DNA of 16,730 nucleotides, taken from Gonium pectorale (taxonomy: Eukaryota > Chlorophyta > Chlorophyceae > Chlamydomonadales > Volvocaceae). A model generated the notes under the pieces. It worked only from the letters and a program-made list of their open reading frames with translations. It did not search any database and was not told where the DNA came from. The stretch spans positions 1 through 16,730 of the forward strand of contig LSYV01000398.1 in assembly GCA_001584585.1 (NCBI GenBank), written 5' to 3'. Shown piece by piece: positions 7,623 to 16,730 of the stretch. Numbering within the stretch: the stretch's first letter is position 1; every line of letters starts with the position of its first letter. The translations under genes were made by a program, and so were the position numbers.

Positions 7623-10600
7623 ATGCTGCCGACGCACGGATCGTCCCACGGGTCGCCGCGGAAGCAGCCGCACCCGCCGCCGCAGCCGCATCCGTTTGGC
7701 GCCGCTGACGACGCGAGCAACAGCGGCAGCAGCGACAGCAACAACGAGGGCTCCATGGCGGCCGGCTGCTCCTCGCAACAGCAGCAGCAGCCCACCACGC
7801 TGGCCGAGCGGCTCGAGGTGGTCACCCGCCGCTTCCTGCACGACGTCTGCTTTGGCACCTCCTGCGACACGGGGCAGCCTCTAGAGCACGAGGACATGAA
7901 GCGAGCCGCGAGGTGGGGCACCGCGGGCGGAGCGGGCAATGGGAGCGCGTCCCCTGTCGCGGGCCCGTATCGGGGGGCCTTGCCTTTGTTGCGGCGCGAT
8001 CCGGCGGTCCAAGTCGGGAAGAAAGGAGTGGATGCGAGTCATCTGTAGCGCCCTTGCGTCTGGTGTGGGGGAATGGGGGGCTGGGTCATTAGCGATGACG
8101 CTTCGGGCCGTCTATCTCCGAGACGGCTCCCCCCAGCCGTGGCCCATGTTGCGATCTACGACAGGGGAAGCGCGGTGCACGGTATGCAGATCTGAACGGA
8201 ATGTGCGTCCCAAAGAGGTGCAGACCCATGGGACGCGGGACCCCTGCGCCGCGCGGCGCTTCGGCGCTGCCTGCCCGATAATCGTTCTTGGCGACTGCGC
8301 TCGCTGATGCTGCTGTGTCAGTCACACGGTCCTCCCCAGTTCCTCGTGCATACCCCGCCCCCAATGTGGAGGCGGTCGCCCCGGTCGCGGCCCCGCCCTG
8401 CAGCGCGGGCAGGGGGCTCGCGCTGCATCGCCCCAGCCAACCCCCACCCGGGGCGATCGGCACGAACGCGCTAAGGGGGATGTCTGCATGGCAGCGAGGG
8501 CCATGCTGCTTGAGCAGGAGCAGCTGTGGCGCACACTGACAAGGCCCGTATGGCCCACATTCTCACGCGCCCAGCCTGCCAGGCCTGCCAGCCGGGAATG
8601 CGGCGCCCGTGAGCGGAGCCTACCTTGAGTTGCTCCCGCCTGACCTCGCTCCTGCCCTGGGCACCCCCCGCGGGTCATCCCGCCCCGCCCCGCCTCGCCC
8701 CGTCGTGGGGCGAGAAATCCCGCAGCGCCCTGAACACCCCTGAACACGCGGCTCGCCCCCCCCCCCGCCTCCAGGGAGACCCCACATGCGACTGACTGCC
8801 ACTCGTCAACAGCTCCCCTCCCGACCTCCCCTTCCCAACCCCCTTCCCGCCCCCCGCCCCCGCCCCCAGCATGTACCTGGCCCCCGGCGTGGTGATCCAC
8901 ACGGACGGCGCGCTGTGCTGCGCCTCCGGGGCGCCCGCGCGGCTGGAGGGCGAGGAGGCACTGTTCGCGCACCTGGAGCGCGAGCGGGCGTCGCACCGAC
9001 CCGTGGGTCTGGACACGCTTCTGGTGGCGGTGGCCGACGACCAGGACACCGCCTTCGCTCTGAGCGTGTTCCGGGTGGAGAGCTGCGGGCCGTGGATGGG
9101 CAGGGAGCCGACCGGCAGGTGGGGCGGGGAGGGCGGAGAGGGAGGGCGGAGGGGAGGGGAGGATTGGAGGCTAGGGCGGAGGGGATGCCGTTCAAGGGCA
9201 AGGGCGTGGCGCTCCTCCAGGTGGGCGGGTGCGCGATGTGTGGGGCGATCGGGTCCGGTGTGTGTGCGCAGAACATGGGACGGTCACAGGCGGGGGACTG
9301 GGCTTCCGGCGAGCTGGCAAAGGAAGGAGAGCAATACACCCGAAGAGACTGTGAGGGTGCCCAGCCAGGGGACAGCACGGCCCCTCCCGCTCCCCGCCCC
9401 TGCCCCCGCCCCGCAGCGAGACATGAATGGCGTTTGTCTGGATTAGGGAAGCCTCTGCACCACAGCTGCCGACTCCTGCCCGGCTGCCGACGGCATGTGG
9501 GTCGTCTCCCCCGCCAACTTTGCCCCCCTGCCTCGCTTCCCCCTCCCTCCCGCGTCTCCCGCGCCCTCAGGGAGTCTGAGGGCGTCCGCATCGACGAACT
9601 GCGCTTCGACCCGGAGGCCAAGGTGCTGGAGGCCTGGTGCAGCCGGCAAATGTTCCAGGTGGTGATCGGGGGGATGCGGGGTGGGCGCTCAGGACTTGCG
9701 GGGGGCTGGGGAACGTGGAATTAGGATAGAAGCGAATACCGGGATTCGGGGTGTGTGCGACGCGCGCTGTGGCTGCTGTGACCGGCGGAGGACGCGGAAG
9801 CAGGACTGCCGCTGAGTGTACAGCCTCCCTGCGCTCCCGTGCTGTACGCGCTGATCACGCCCTGCACTCCCCCCACCCGCCGCCATGCGCACGTCTTCTC
9901 TCACCAACCCTTTGGACCCCCTTTTGGGTCCGTCCCCCTCCGTTGAATCCGTTGGTCGAATCCGCCACTCCGCAGTCGCTGTCCTCCTGCCCCGCGTGCA
10001 CACGAATGCAGCGGTGCGGTGGTTTCCTGTGGCACGCCCGCTGCATGTGTCGCAGGCCCGCGCCATGGCTTGAGCAACAAAGAGCACCCCCGGCACCTCT
10101 CTGCTTTGGAGCGCCTCTCGCGTGTGGCGGGTGGCACCCTGGCGCCTAGCGGGGTGTGACCTGCCCCACGTACGTATTCACCCACCGTACCCCCGCCACC
10201 AAACCACCCACCGACCCACGCCACCGGCAGGAGGAGCGCGAGGCCCTGCTCCGCGACCCCGCCACCCACCACGCCGCAGCCTTCGACCGCTCCGCCCTGC
10301 GGCAGTGCGTGGAGGAGCACGAGAATGGCTCGCATGGGCCGCTGGCGCCGCACAAGATGATGCGCGTGGCGGCCATGTGGGCCGAGGTGGGCGGGGGGGG
10401 AGGGGAAGGAGGGGGGGGAGGGGGCCAGCCTCGGAGCCCGTGCAGTACATGGCCCCTTCCTCGGTCCTGCACTCAAGACCCCCCCACCCGATGTGACTTC
10501 CACTTATCGGCCTTCCGCTGTTGGGGTGCCGCTGCCGTCGAGCCCGCCCGCGGCCCGTCCCGTCCCGCACCCCATACCCTGTCCATCGGGCGCCGGGGGT

Positions 10601-11965
10601 AATCACTTTCCTCCGCCAGCCCCTTTTGCCATCTTCGCTATCCCCCGCCAGCCCGAACCCTTTCTCCCTCTCCCCTTTCCCCCTGCTCCTCCACACCGCA
10701 TACCTCACACCCGTCCCCGCCCACTCCCCACGGCCCAGTCCTGGAACGTGGCCACAGCCAGCGGCTCCCTCAACCCCGACCTGCTGGACCTCATCGCCGA
10801 GCCGGGCTTCACGCTGCACGACCTGTACGGCCTCACGGGTGACGACCCGCAGCACCCGGACCACCCCTTCACGGTGCGGTGTGGGGGAATACTCAGTCCG
10901 TGGGCCAAAGCTGTGACTGATGACCGTCGAGCGGAGAGGCGTTGGTGTTGGGAGAGGGGGGAGGTTTCTCAGCCCGAGCCAACGTCGCCTTCCAACCTCG
11001 TGTCTTTCGCCAGGACCTGCCCTCTTGGACCAGCCATAGGCTACCATCATTGTGCGAAAATCTGCACCACGGGTTACTGGCCGCCCAACACATCCGGCAC
11101 ACACCCACCAGGCCATCCGCAGCCGCGACGACGCCAAGGCCGTACTGCAGCAACTGACCGACACGTACGACGTGGACGAGCAGCTCGTACGGGTAGCGGC
11201 GAGGAAGGGGACCAACGCGGTGTTCATGCACTGGCGGGCCGGCATGGTGCGCCGCGGGCCGCAGGTGCGTGCCTTGGTGGGGGGGGGCGCGGAAGGTGGG
11301 CAGTGCGGTCCTTTGGAGCACGCCAGAAGCCGAGGGACGGTCAATGCATGCCCTCTGTCGACAGCATTGTGTGGGCGTTACGACGTTGCTCTACCGCATC
11401 ATGCCCTATCGCCCTAGGGTCCCGAAGGGGCGGCTCCATCGTGCAGCCCCGACTCCCCACTTTCCTCGAACCTTACAATTCCCAGAGTGCCTCCCACCAC
11501 CTTTGACCGTGGACGATCTCTAGATCTCAGCCCGGCACAAGACCCCCTCGCCCGCATCCCCCTCCCCAGTCGGTGGCGGAGCGCCAGGCGGCTGCGGCGG
11601 ACCCCTACGCGCTGGGGCCCGGGCCCACGCACCGCACTTCAGCCCCCGGGGGCTCCGCCCCTTCCCCTGCCTCCGCCTCCGCCTCCGGGGACGCGCCCAG
11701 CCCCGGCTCCCGCTTCACGGCCGAGGGCACCGACCTGCTGCTCTTCTCGCCCACCGGCAAGCTGACCGCCATCTACCAATTCAGGAGGCCGCTGGGATCC
11801 GACCGCCGCGGCGTGCTCACGGCGGCAGCAGAGGCGGCAGCGGCCGGCGGAATAACGGCGTTGGCGCCGGCGCCGGGAGACACGGGAGTGGAGGGCAGCC
11901 AGAAGCGGGCGGGCGGGCCGGATCTGGCGCCCGGTGGTGTGCCGCTGGACGTTGCCATGGCGTGA
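7623..11965 (+). CDS. Seven-exon gene for a protein with two tandem NTF2-like (SnoaL-like) domains
   Basis: Exons are 7623-7912, 8870-9118, 9571-9658, 10231-10386, 10739-10873, 11112-11264 and 11570-11965. Every junction is GT...AG, and phases agree throughout (2, 2, 0, 0, 0, 0), giving 488 residues. Residues 1-59 are a His/Pro/Ser-rich, QQQQQ-containing leader. The first fold runs from about 60 (LAERLEVVTRRFLHDVCFG) through MYLAPGVVIHTDG at 98-110 and EGEEALFAHLERERAS to ELRFDPEAKVLEAWCSRQMF, where the 'FD..KV.E.W' strand is typical of SnoaL/NTF2 cones. The second runs from MMRVAAMWAESWNVA near 252-266, through FTLHDLYG and GTNAVFMHWRAGM, to TDLLLFSPTGKLTAIYQFR at 411-429. The C-terminal tail is Ala/Gly-rich. 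Such folds bind small ligands or mediate protein contacts; no catalytic residues can be assigned. I chose ATG 7623 because third positions become G/C-rich there and its -3 base is A. In-frame ATGs at 7476 and 7512 would add 49 or 37 residues. Confidence 0.8.
9119..9180 (+). other. G-run-rich start of intron 2
   Basis: From the donor at 9119 the intron reads through many runs of three or four G separated by A or C (GGGGCGGGGAGGGCGGAGAG and onward). These could fold into G-quadruplex structures in the pre-mRNA. A similar, longer block starts intron 4 at 10387. Confidence 0.5.
10387..10427 (+). other. G-run-rich start of intron 4
   Basis: Directly after the donor at 10387 come dense G runs, including two of eight bases, with only a few A and C bases between them. 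It is strongly quadruplex-prone and immediately next to a splice donor. No repeat unit is conserved. Confidence 0.55.
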
Positions 11966-12365
11966 CGGCTGAGGTGTGGGAGGCGTGGAAGAGGCTGGGG
12001 AGCCAGAGGCTGAGAAGGAGCGGGTGGCGAGGGCTTGATGGGGGAGCGCCGGTGGCAAAGCTGGTGGGGGTGTGCAGCGGCGGCGGAGTGGGACTGGTAG
12101 CAGGGGGAGGATAGCTGCACGGTGCACGATGCGCGGTCGGTCGGGCGCGGGGGGTCCGTCTACACCGTGCAGGCGCGGACGCGGAGCCGGGCCCCTCGGG
12201 TAGGGGCAATCGAACCACTCTCAAGTGTTCTGACGCGTGGGCCTTCGTTACCGCCTGGCCCTGCCATTGCCTTTGCCTGCCGCTGGCCAGATTGCCAGAG
12301 CTCCTGAGTATAGATGCGTCCGCGAGCCGCTATCCGCTTACGGCAATTGCAGCGCGGCGGACAGC

Positions 12366-12438
12366 GCGCGTACATGGGGCTGAAATGTGGTGCGCGTACA
12401 TGCTACGGCATGCGTACGGCATGTACGCAAGTACGGCG
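12366..12438. repeat. Cluster of GTAC/TACGGCAT-type short repeats
   Basis: GCGCGTACATG occurs twice (about 12366 and 12392), followed by overlapping TACGGCATG units in CTACGGCATGCGTACGGCAT. The density of TACG/CGTA words recalls the element ends at 632-723 and 16354-16446, but I could not align them beyond the short words. It could be a relic of a related element or simple sequence within the 3' UTR. Confidence 0.35.
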
Positions 12439-12471
12439 TGACCGGCGTGCACGGCTGTTGATACCGTTATG

Positions 12472-12476
12472 TGTAA
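12472..12476 (+). terminator. TGTAA poly(A) signal of the NTF2-like gene
   Basis: This is the first TGTAA downstream of the stop codon at 11963-11965, about 507 bases away. TGTAA is the usual polyadenylation signal of volvocine algae, and the distance is plausible for a 3' UTR. Cleavage would be expected within about 20 bases downstream. Confidence 0.6.
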
Positions 12477-12489
12477 CTGGCTCGGGGAG

Positions 12490-13901
12490 TGGTCAATCCC
12501 GGACGGGTATGGACAAGCAGCAGTGGCGCTCCCAGCCAGGCACCCAGCTGTCCTACAGTAGTGGTGTGCGGCACGCGGCCCAGCGCGCGAGGAGTTCAAG
12601 GTGATCCCGGCTGCCCGTACGGCACCGGTATGTATGCGCAAAAGGGAGCGCAAGAGCGGCATTGCCTGCGAGAGGAGATCGGGGGGACGCAGCACGACAC
12701 AAAAGTCCTCCCTCGGTATTGCTCTCTCCCGCCTTCGTCCTCCACCTAGCGGAGTAGAGCCTATGCGCCCCGTAAATCTGGGCGTCGGTGCCCTAGAGAT
12801 GCGCACGTAGGCCAGGAGAACACGGCGATTTAGGGGAGCCGTCACACGCCGTGTGGATTGTTTTTGGGGGGTGGGGCGTTTTCGTGCAATGCCACATGGT
12901 GACGCCGTGTGACGCCGGGGTGCCCGTGCGGCGCATGGGGCATGGCTGGCGATAAGAGCCCAGTTGTTGAGCGTACTGGACGTGGGCCTTCACCCTTCAG
13001 GCAGTGCAGGGGAGGCAATGGCAGAACTGGGATGGGCGGCGAGTTCCCACGTTTCGCCGGTGCCTGCACACAGCCGTGGGGCTGGGCCCTGGGCGGGACA
13101 GTTGCGGTGCGGGAGTTGGGGCCGGTGGTGCGGAACGCAAGGACCACCCGGCGGGGCAGCCCCACCGACGATACGAACGGACGAGGCTTGAGAGGAGCGT
13201 TCAACCATTTTGGGTTCATCACCGCTAGGCCGGGTGCTCGTGATCCGGCTACGGACAGCCGAGGAAGCCAGGCGCCATGGGTTGCTTGGGGACAAGGGGC
13301 ATGCCTCGGCACTTGACAGCGACGTCATGTTGCGCATGTAGACGGTGGGTACGTGGGTGCTCCTGCCGCAGCGTGCCGCTTGGTGCTTGGGCCAGAAGCG
13401 GAGCGGGCAGTGCGGTTGCGGCTGCACGTGCTCTGCTGCCGGCATGGTCTAGCTGAAAGCGGGCGGCCCGAAACGCACCACACGCAAATCCCGGCCCCAG
13501 GGGTGAGTTCTCGCATCATCTCCCAGCTCAAGGCGCAGCAGTAGTGGCCGCCGGTGCCTGCTCGAGAACCGCCTTGCCGTAAACACTGCACGACATGGTG
13601 GTGATGTGTGCGGGAGTGCGGCATTTCCGGAAAGGGCAGCAAGGGCCCATGAGTACCGCATCTACCGCATTTGCCAGCAGCCTTCCGGGTGTCGTGGCGC
13701 CTGGGGTGGAGTGTCGGCCGTGGCTTGAGGCTCCTCTTGGGGTTTTCGCCGTACAGAACTACGCGCTGAGCACATTGCCGCTTCGCTGCCAACACCGCGT
13801 CGAAACTTGTGCGCTGTTTGAACCCTATCTTCGCTTACGACTTGATCCGCCGACCAGCGGGGCAATCTTGCCTGCTTTGAAGCCTGATACTGATAGCTGT
13901 A
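12490..13901. other. Gene-free stretch between the NTF2-like gene and the ankyrin pseudogene
   Basis: I find no supported gene. Open frames exist on both strands (for example + 12909-13316 and minus 12330-12845), but none has a recognisable domain or convincing codon bias. A short + frame ending ISQLKAQQ at 13544 looks slightly protein-like but has no partner exon. The + strand TGTAA at 13899-13903 lies right at the start of the pseudogene. Confidence 0.4.
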
Positions 13902-15687
13902 ATGTTAGCCCCGGGCCCCGATCGGCAGGGCGACGCGGCGAGCCCAGGGTCCAAGCTGTTGCCTGACCTGGTGGAAAAGCCTGTCAGCAACGTTCCCGCG
14001 AACGAGATTCCAATCCTTCGACTTGTCAACAAGGACACCGCGGCGCAGTTCAGCAGCCCTCAGCACATCACCATCCATCTCTCCAAGCCCGTGCCTCCGC
14101 ACGCCTTCGCGGAGCGCTCACCGGCAGCGCCACCCGGGAGAAGACGCGGAAGCGCCGGCGGCAGTTGCTGCGCCTCACGGCGGCCAGCGGCGTGCTGCAC
14201 AACCTGGAGGCGCTGGTTCTCCTGATTATGGAGTGTTCGCTCACGTACGAGGCCTTTGAGGCTGCACGTGTGTGAGTGGCTGCTGCAGCGGCACTGTCCG
14301 ACGAGCGCAGGATTCGAGGGGGGCAGCGGCCTCCTGGCGGCCGCTGCTGGCGGCGGCCACCTCCATGTGTGCCAGTGGCTGCTGGCTCAGAACCTGCGAT
14401 GGTCGTCGGGCGGGGCCGGAGACGCGGCGCGCGGCGGCCACGTCGGCCTGATGGAGTTTCTGCTGCGTTACCGCGAGGGGCAGAGTCTGCGTGTGGACCG
14501 GACCGCCCGGTGGCAGCGAACCGACCTCATAGCCGAGGTAGCGCATGGCTGCGGCCTGGCCACGCTGCGGTCCTGCATGGTTTCAGTACTTGATGCCGAG
14601 GGCAAGCACGAGGCCCTGGCGGCAGCTGCCGGCAGCCCCACGCCCGACTGGGCAGCCAAGGTGGAGTGGCTGGAGGCGTGCGACTGCCCGCGGGGCCTCG
14701 GGGCCGGCGTGGAGGCCACCCGCAGCGCCGACGCAGCCGCTCGCCTGGCCTGGCTGCAGGCCAGGGGCTACCCGCTCGGTGCCGTGACGGTTGGGGCCGC
14801 TGCCGAGGCGGGCAGCGCGCCGGCGCTGCAGTACCCGCTGATGGAAGCGGCGGTTGTGGTTGACGCGCGTGACCATGCACTGGTTGCCGCGGCTGCATCC
14901 TCTGCTGGGCACCTGGCGGCGCTTCGGGCACTGCACGCCGCCGGCTGGCCGCTTGACGTTGCCCCCTGCGCCGGTGCTGCGCCCGGCACGGTCATCTGCA
15001 AGCGGTGGCCTGGCTGGTGGCGGAGCTGGGCGACGGGATGACTCCTCGCCGGGCCATGGACCTGACCCACTCCGCGGCTGCATCGGGCAGCGTGGAGCTG
15101 CTGGCTTGGCTGCGGGAGCGCGGCTGCGAGCCGTCTCCGACACTCGCGACCGCTGCCGCAGAGTCCGGCTGCGGAGAGGCGCTGGAGTGGCTGGCTGCGG
15201 AAGGCTGCCCCCTGGACGTGAGTGCGGGCTGTAGACGCGGGAGGGCGGGTGGGTGCGGGTGCGCCTTCAGCGGCCAAGTTGGCAGCCGTTGGGCAGCTTG
15301 GGTGCCTAGCGCTTTGCTGCTCAGCGGAACAGGGGCTGCACGGTGGCGCCAGAGAGGATAGCGGTGAAGATGCCGTTGCTCCGCGACCCGGACACGGGCT
15401 GTGCCCTGGTACGGTGCTGGCGTGCAGCCTCTGCCTCTGCCGGCTGACTCACCGTCGCCTTTGCGCCCGCCTTTTCCCCCTCTCCACCCGCCGCTCAGGA
15501 CCAGGGCGAAGCGTACGGCAAGGCGTGCACCGACCGCGACCTGGGCCTGGCACGGCTGCTGCGGCGGCTGGGCGTGTCCTGCAAAGCGCCTTTTTACATG
15601 CAGCGTTGGCTGCTGCAGAAGGACTTCCCGCTGGGCCATCTCCAGATGCGTAGGAAGCTGCCGGAGGACGCCTTGGGGGCTGCTTGA
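13902..15687 (+). pseudogene. Ankyrin-like repeat protein of the large Chlamydomonas family, broken by three frameshifts
   Basis: The N-terminal part reads KLLPDLVEKPVSNVPANEIP, then LRLVNKDTAAQF and KPVPPHAF, which I recall as the start of a large Chlamydomonas ankyrin-like family. The frame slips near 14117 (before LTGSATREKTRK), slips back near 14260 (between TYEAFEAA and LHVCEWLLQRH), and slips again near 14981 (GAA to ARHGHLQAVAWL). At least eight degenerate repeats follow the 'AAA..G.L..L.WL...G.P' pattern, for example HVCQWLLAQNL, AARLAWLQARGYPLG and SVELLAWLRERGCEPS. Exon 1 ends at 15217 before a perfect GTGAGT. Exon 2 (15499-15687) follows CTCAG in matching phase, adds AYGKACTDRDLGLARLLRRL, and stops at TGA 15685. 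Intact relatives would act through protein-protein contacts. The preserved splice sites and G/C-ending codons suggest recent decay, although sequencing error at single bases cannot be excluded. Confidence 0.75.
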
Positions 15688-16353
15688 GCAGAGGCGTGGC
15701 CACAGCTGTGCTGCGCATGCCTGCCACAGTGGGGTGCCTGCTGTCAAGTGCAGCCGAGGGGTGTCATCCGTGCATGGTGCACCGTCCGTGCATATGCGTT
15801 CAATACGGTCTAGATTATCTATGCGTGACAGTACGAGCGGTGCAGCTGACCGGTAGCTGACCACAGCAGGTTGCATGCCGACGCCATCCATCAGAGGGAC
15901 CCTCCCGCGGAGGGAACATATGTTGGGCGTGAGACCGTGCGAACCGGCGGCCCACAACTCGCTGAACGTTTCCATCATGGTACCGCCTTGCGTGTTGTTG
16001 CGCTGCTGTCCTGTGAGAGACATTGCTCGTGTTGTTACAGAGTTTTGCAGAGAAAGCGCCCCTCCGGCTACAACACCCGAGGGCGCGGCGCATTGCACGT
16101 TGACATGCCCCGCCCCGGCAGAGCAGGGGGCTACCCCCTGCGCTGACCGTCCAACCTGTGCGCCCACCATGCCAGAGCGTGTGCCAGGGTCCACCCCGCC
16201 GTGGTGGCGGCGGTCCTCCTCCATCGGCAGGTGAGAAGAAGAACAGCAGCGCACGGCACTACCATACCTCCGCAGCAGCCCGCAGGTTGTGGAATAAGGG
16301 GCCGCGGTGGCGTCATACTACTCGGGTACCAGCTTGACAGCTTTGCCGACGAC
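15688..16353. other. Gene-free stretch before the right element copy
   Basis: I see no supported gene. A long minus-strand frame (14992-16254) covers most of it but is antisense to the pseudogene exons and has no recognisable domain. There is no TGTAA before the element, where one occurs at 16422-16426 and could serve readthrough transcripts. Just before the breakpoint a + frame reads GGVILLGYQLDSFADD, of unknown origin. Confidence 0.4.
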
Positions 16354-16446
16354 CAGGGTTGCACCGTACCGTATGGCGTATGATACGTACCATACGTATG
16401 GACGTATCAATACGCCAAGCCTGTAAACGCATACGGCTCGTAATAC
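16354..16446 (+). repeat. Subterminal CGTAT/ATACG motif array of the right element copy
   Basis: At least eight CGTAT or ATACG pentamers in both orientations fill the first 90 bases of the element, mirroring the left copy. TGTAA at 16422-16426 is a ready-made + strand poly(A) signal for transcription arriving from the ankyrin pseudogene. Confidence 0.55.
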
Positions 16447-16675
16447 GTTGCGCCCCGGGCTCTCATTGACCCGAGCGACCTCGTTGCACCCCGGGCTTGT
16501 CCATGGCGATAGGCATCAAGCATGAGCGCCCACCCTCAGGCCCACCAGGCTTGCCCCCCCTCGTTCTTGTCAGCGATGGTGGGTGCGGAGGGTGCGGCAT
16601 GCCGGTAGGCCCGTGGGTAGGCCTCACAGGTAACACGGCGGAAGGGTACGTCCTCACTGCGTGCGGTCTGCCTTC

Positions 16676-16730
16676 ATGCTTCAATGGAAGTATGCTATAT
16701 TAACCATGGACAAAACTAAAATAGGAGGAG
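16676..16730 (+). CDS. Partial start of the element protein, right copy, frame-shifted against the left copy
   Basis: The frame opens at ATG 16676 (second ATG at 16706) and gives MLQWKYAILTMDKTK as in the left copy. One extra A at about 16721 then changes the reading to IGG..., where the left copy reads MEELTDRS. Either this copy is inactivated by a frameshift, or it uses a different start. Only 18 codons are visible. Confidence 0.4.
   Translation, partial: MLQWKYAILTMDKTKIGG

Larger units (their letters stand above)
16354..16730 (+). mobile_element. Right copy of inverted repeat: 5' end of the same element, truncated by the window
   Basis: It is the reverse-complement match of 348-723, beginning CAGGGTTGCACCGTACCG at 16354. 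The first 322 bases up to the ATG at 16676 have the same length as in the left copy, and a 73-codon shadow frame translates identically in both. The flank before CAGGG (GCCGACGAC) differs from the left copy's flank, consistent with independent insertions. Homology probably continues past 16730, because the left copy's coding region does. Confidence 0.85.

Noticed and set aside
8488..8628. 46-codon + frame MAARAMLLEQEQLWRTL... inside intron 1 of the NTF2-like gene, considered as an alternative exon
   Set aside because: Its possible donor leaves phase 0, while the next exon needs phase 2, and no acceptor joins it to exon 1 in frame. The direct 7912-8870 junction already gives a continuous fold.
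12909..13316. 135-codon + frame
   Set aside because: It has no recognisable motif, no splice partner and no poly(A) signal. It is probably a chance frame in GC-rich DNA.
14992..16254. 420-codon open frame on the minus strand
   Set aside because: Its C-terminal two thirds are antisense to the ankyrin pseudogene exons, and the rest has no recognisable domain. Long antisense frames are common in such GC-rich coding DNA.
348..16730. A single giant transposon with 376-base terminal inverted repeats
   Set aside because: Coding sequence inside each repeat points outward and continues past the apparent outer edge. The conserved CAGGG end is on the inner side, so the repeats are internal-facing element tips.

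Overview
The window looks like nuclear DNA from a volvocine green alga, probably Chlamydomonas or a close relative. The coding exons are very GC-rich, especially at third codon positions. Introns of about 240-960 bases run GT...AG with C-rich acceptor tracts. A TGTAA poly(A) signal follows one gene, the proteins are rich in Ala, Gly and Ser, and one locus matches an ankyrin-like repeat family that I associate with Chlamydomonas. No prokaryotic operon, rRNA, tRNA or CRISPR was seen.

Layout. Both ends hold near-identical copies, in inverted orientation, of the 5' part of a mobile-element-like sequence (348-723 and 16354-16730). The inner edge of each copy is CAGGGTTGCA..., followed by about 90 bases dense in CGTAT/ATACG motifs. 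Coding sequence then points outward and off the window: leftward from about 401 to 1, and rightward from 16676 to 16730. The two copies therefore do not behave as outward-facing terminal repeats of one 16-kb element. They look like two divergent insertions of one family, with the right copy cut by the window end.

The 15.6 kb between them holds three loci, all on the + strand. (1) 1894-4275 is a single-exon reading frame for a 793-residue, largely disordered protein of unknown function. (2) 7623-11965 is a seven-exon gene whose splice phases all agree. It encodes a 488-residue protein that I read as two tandem NTF2-like/SnoaL-like folds. (3) 13902-15687 is a two-exon ankyrin-like repeat gene broken by three frameshifts, so a pseudogene.

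The gaps (724-1893, 4276-7622, 11966-13901, 15688-16353) contain small tandem duplications, possible coding remnants on the minus strand, a candidate TATA box and simple sequence. No pathway links the three loci. They look like ordinary neighbours in an algal genome, bracketed by recent transposon copies.
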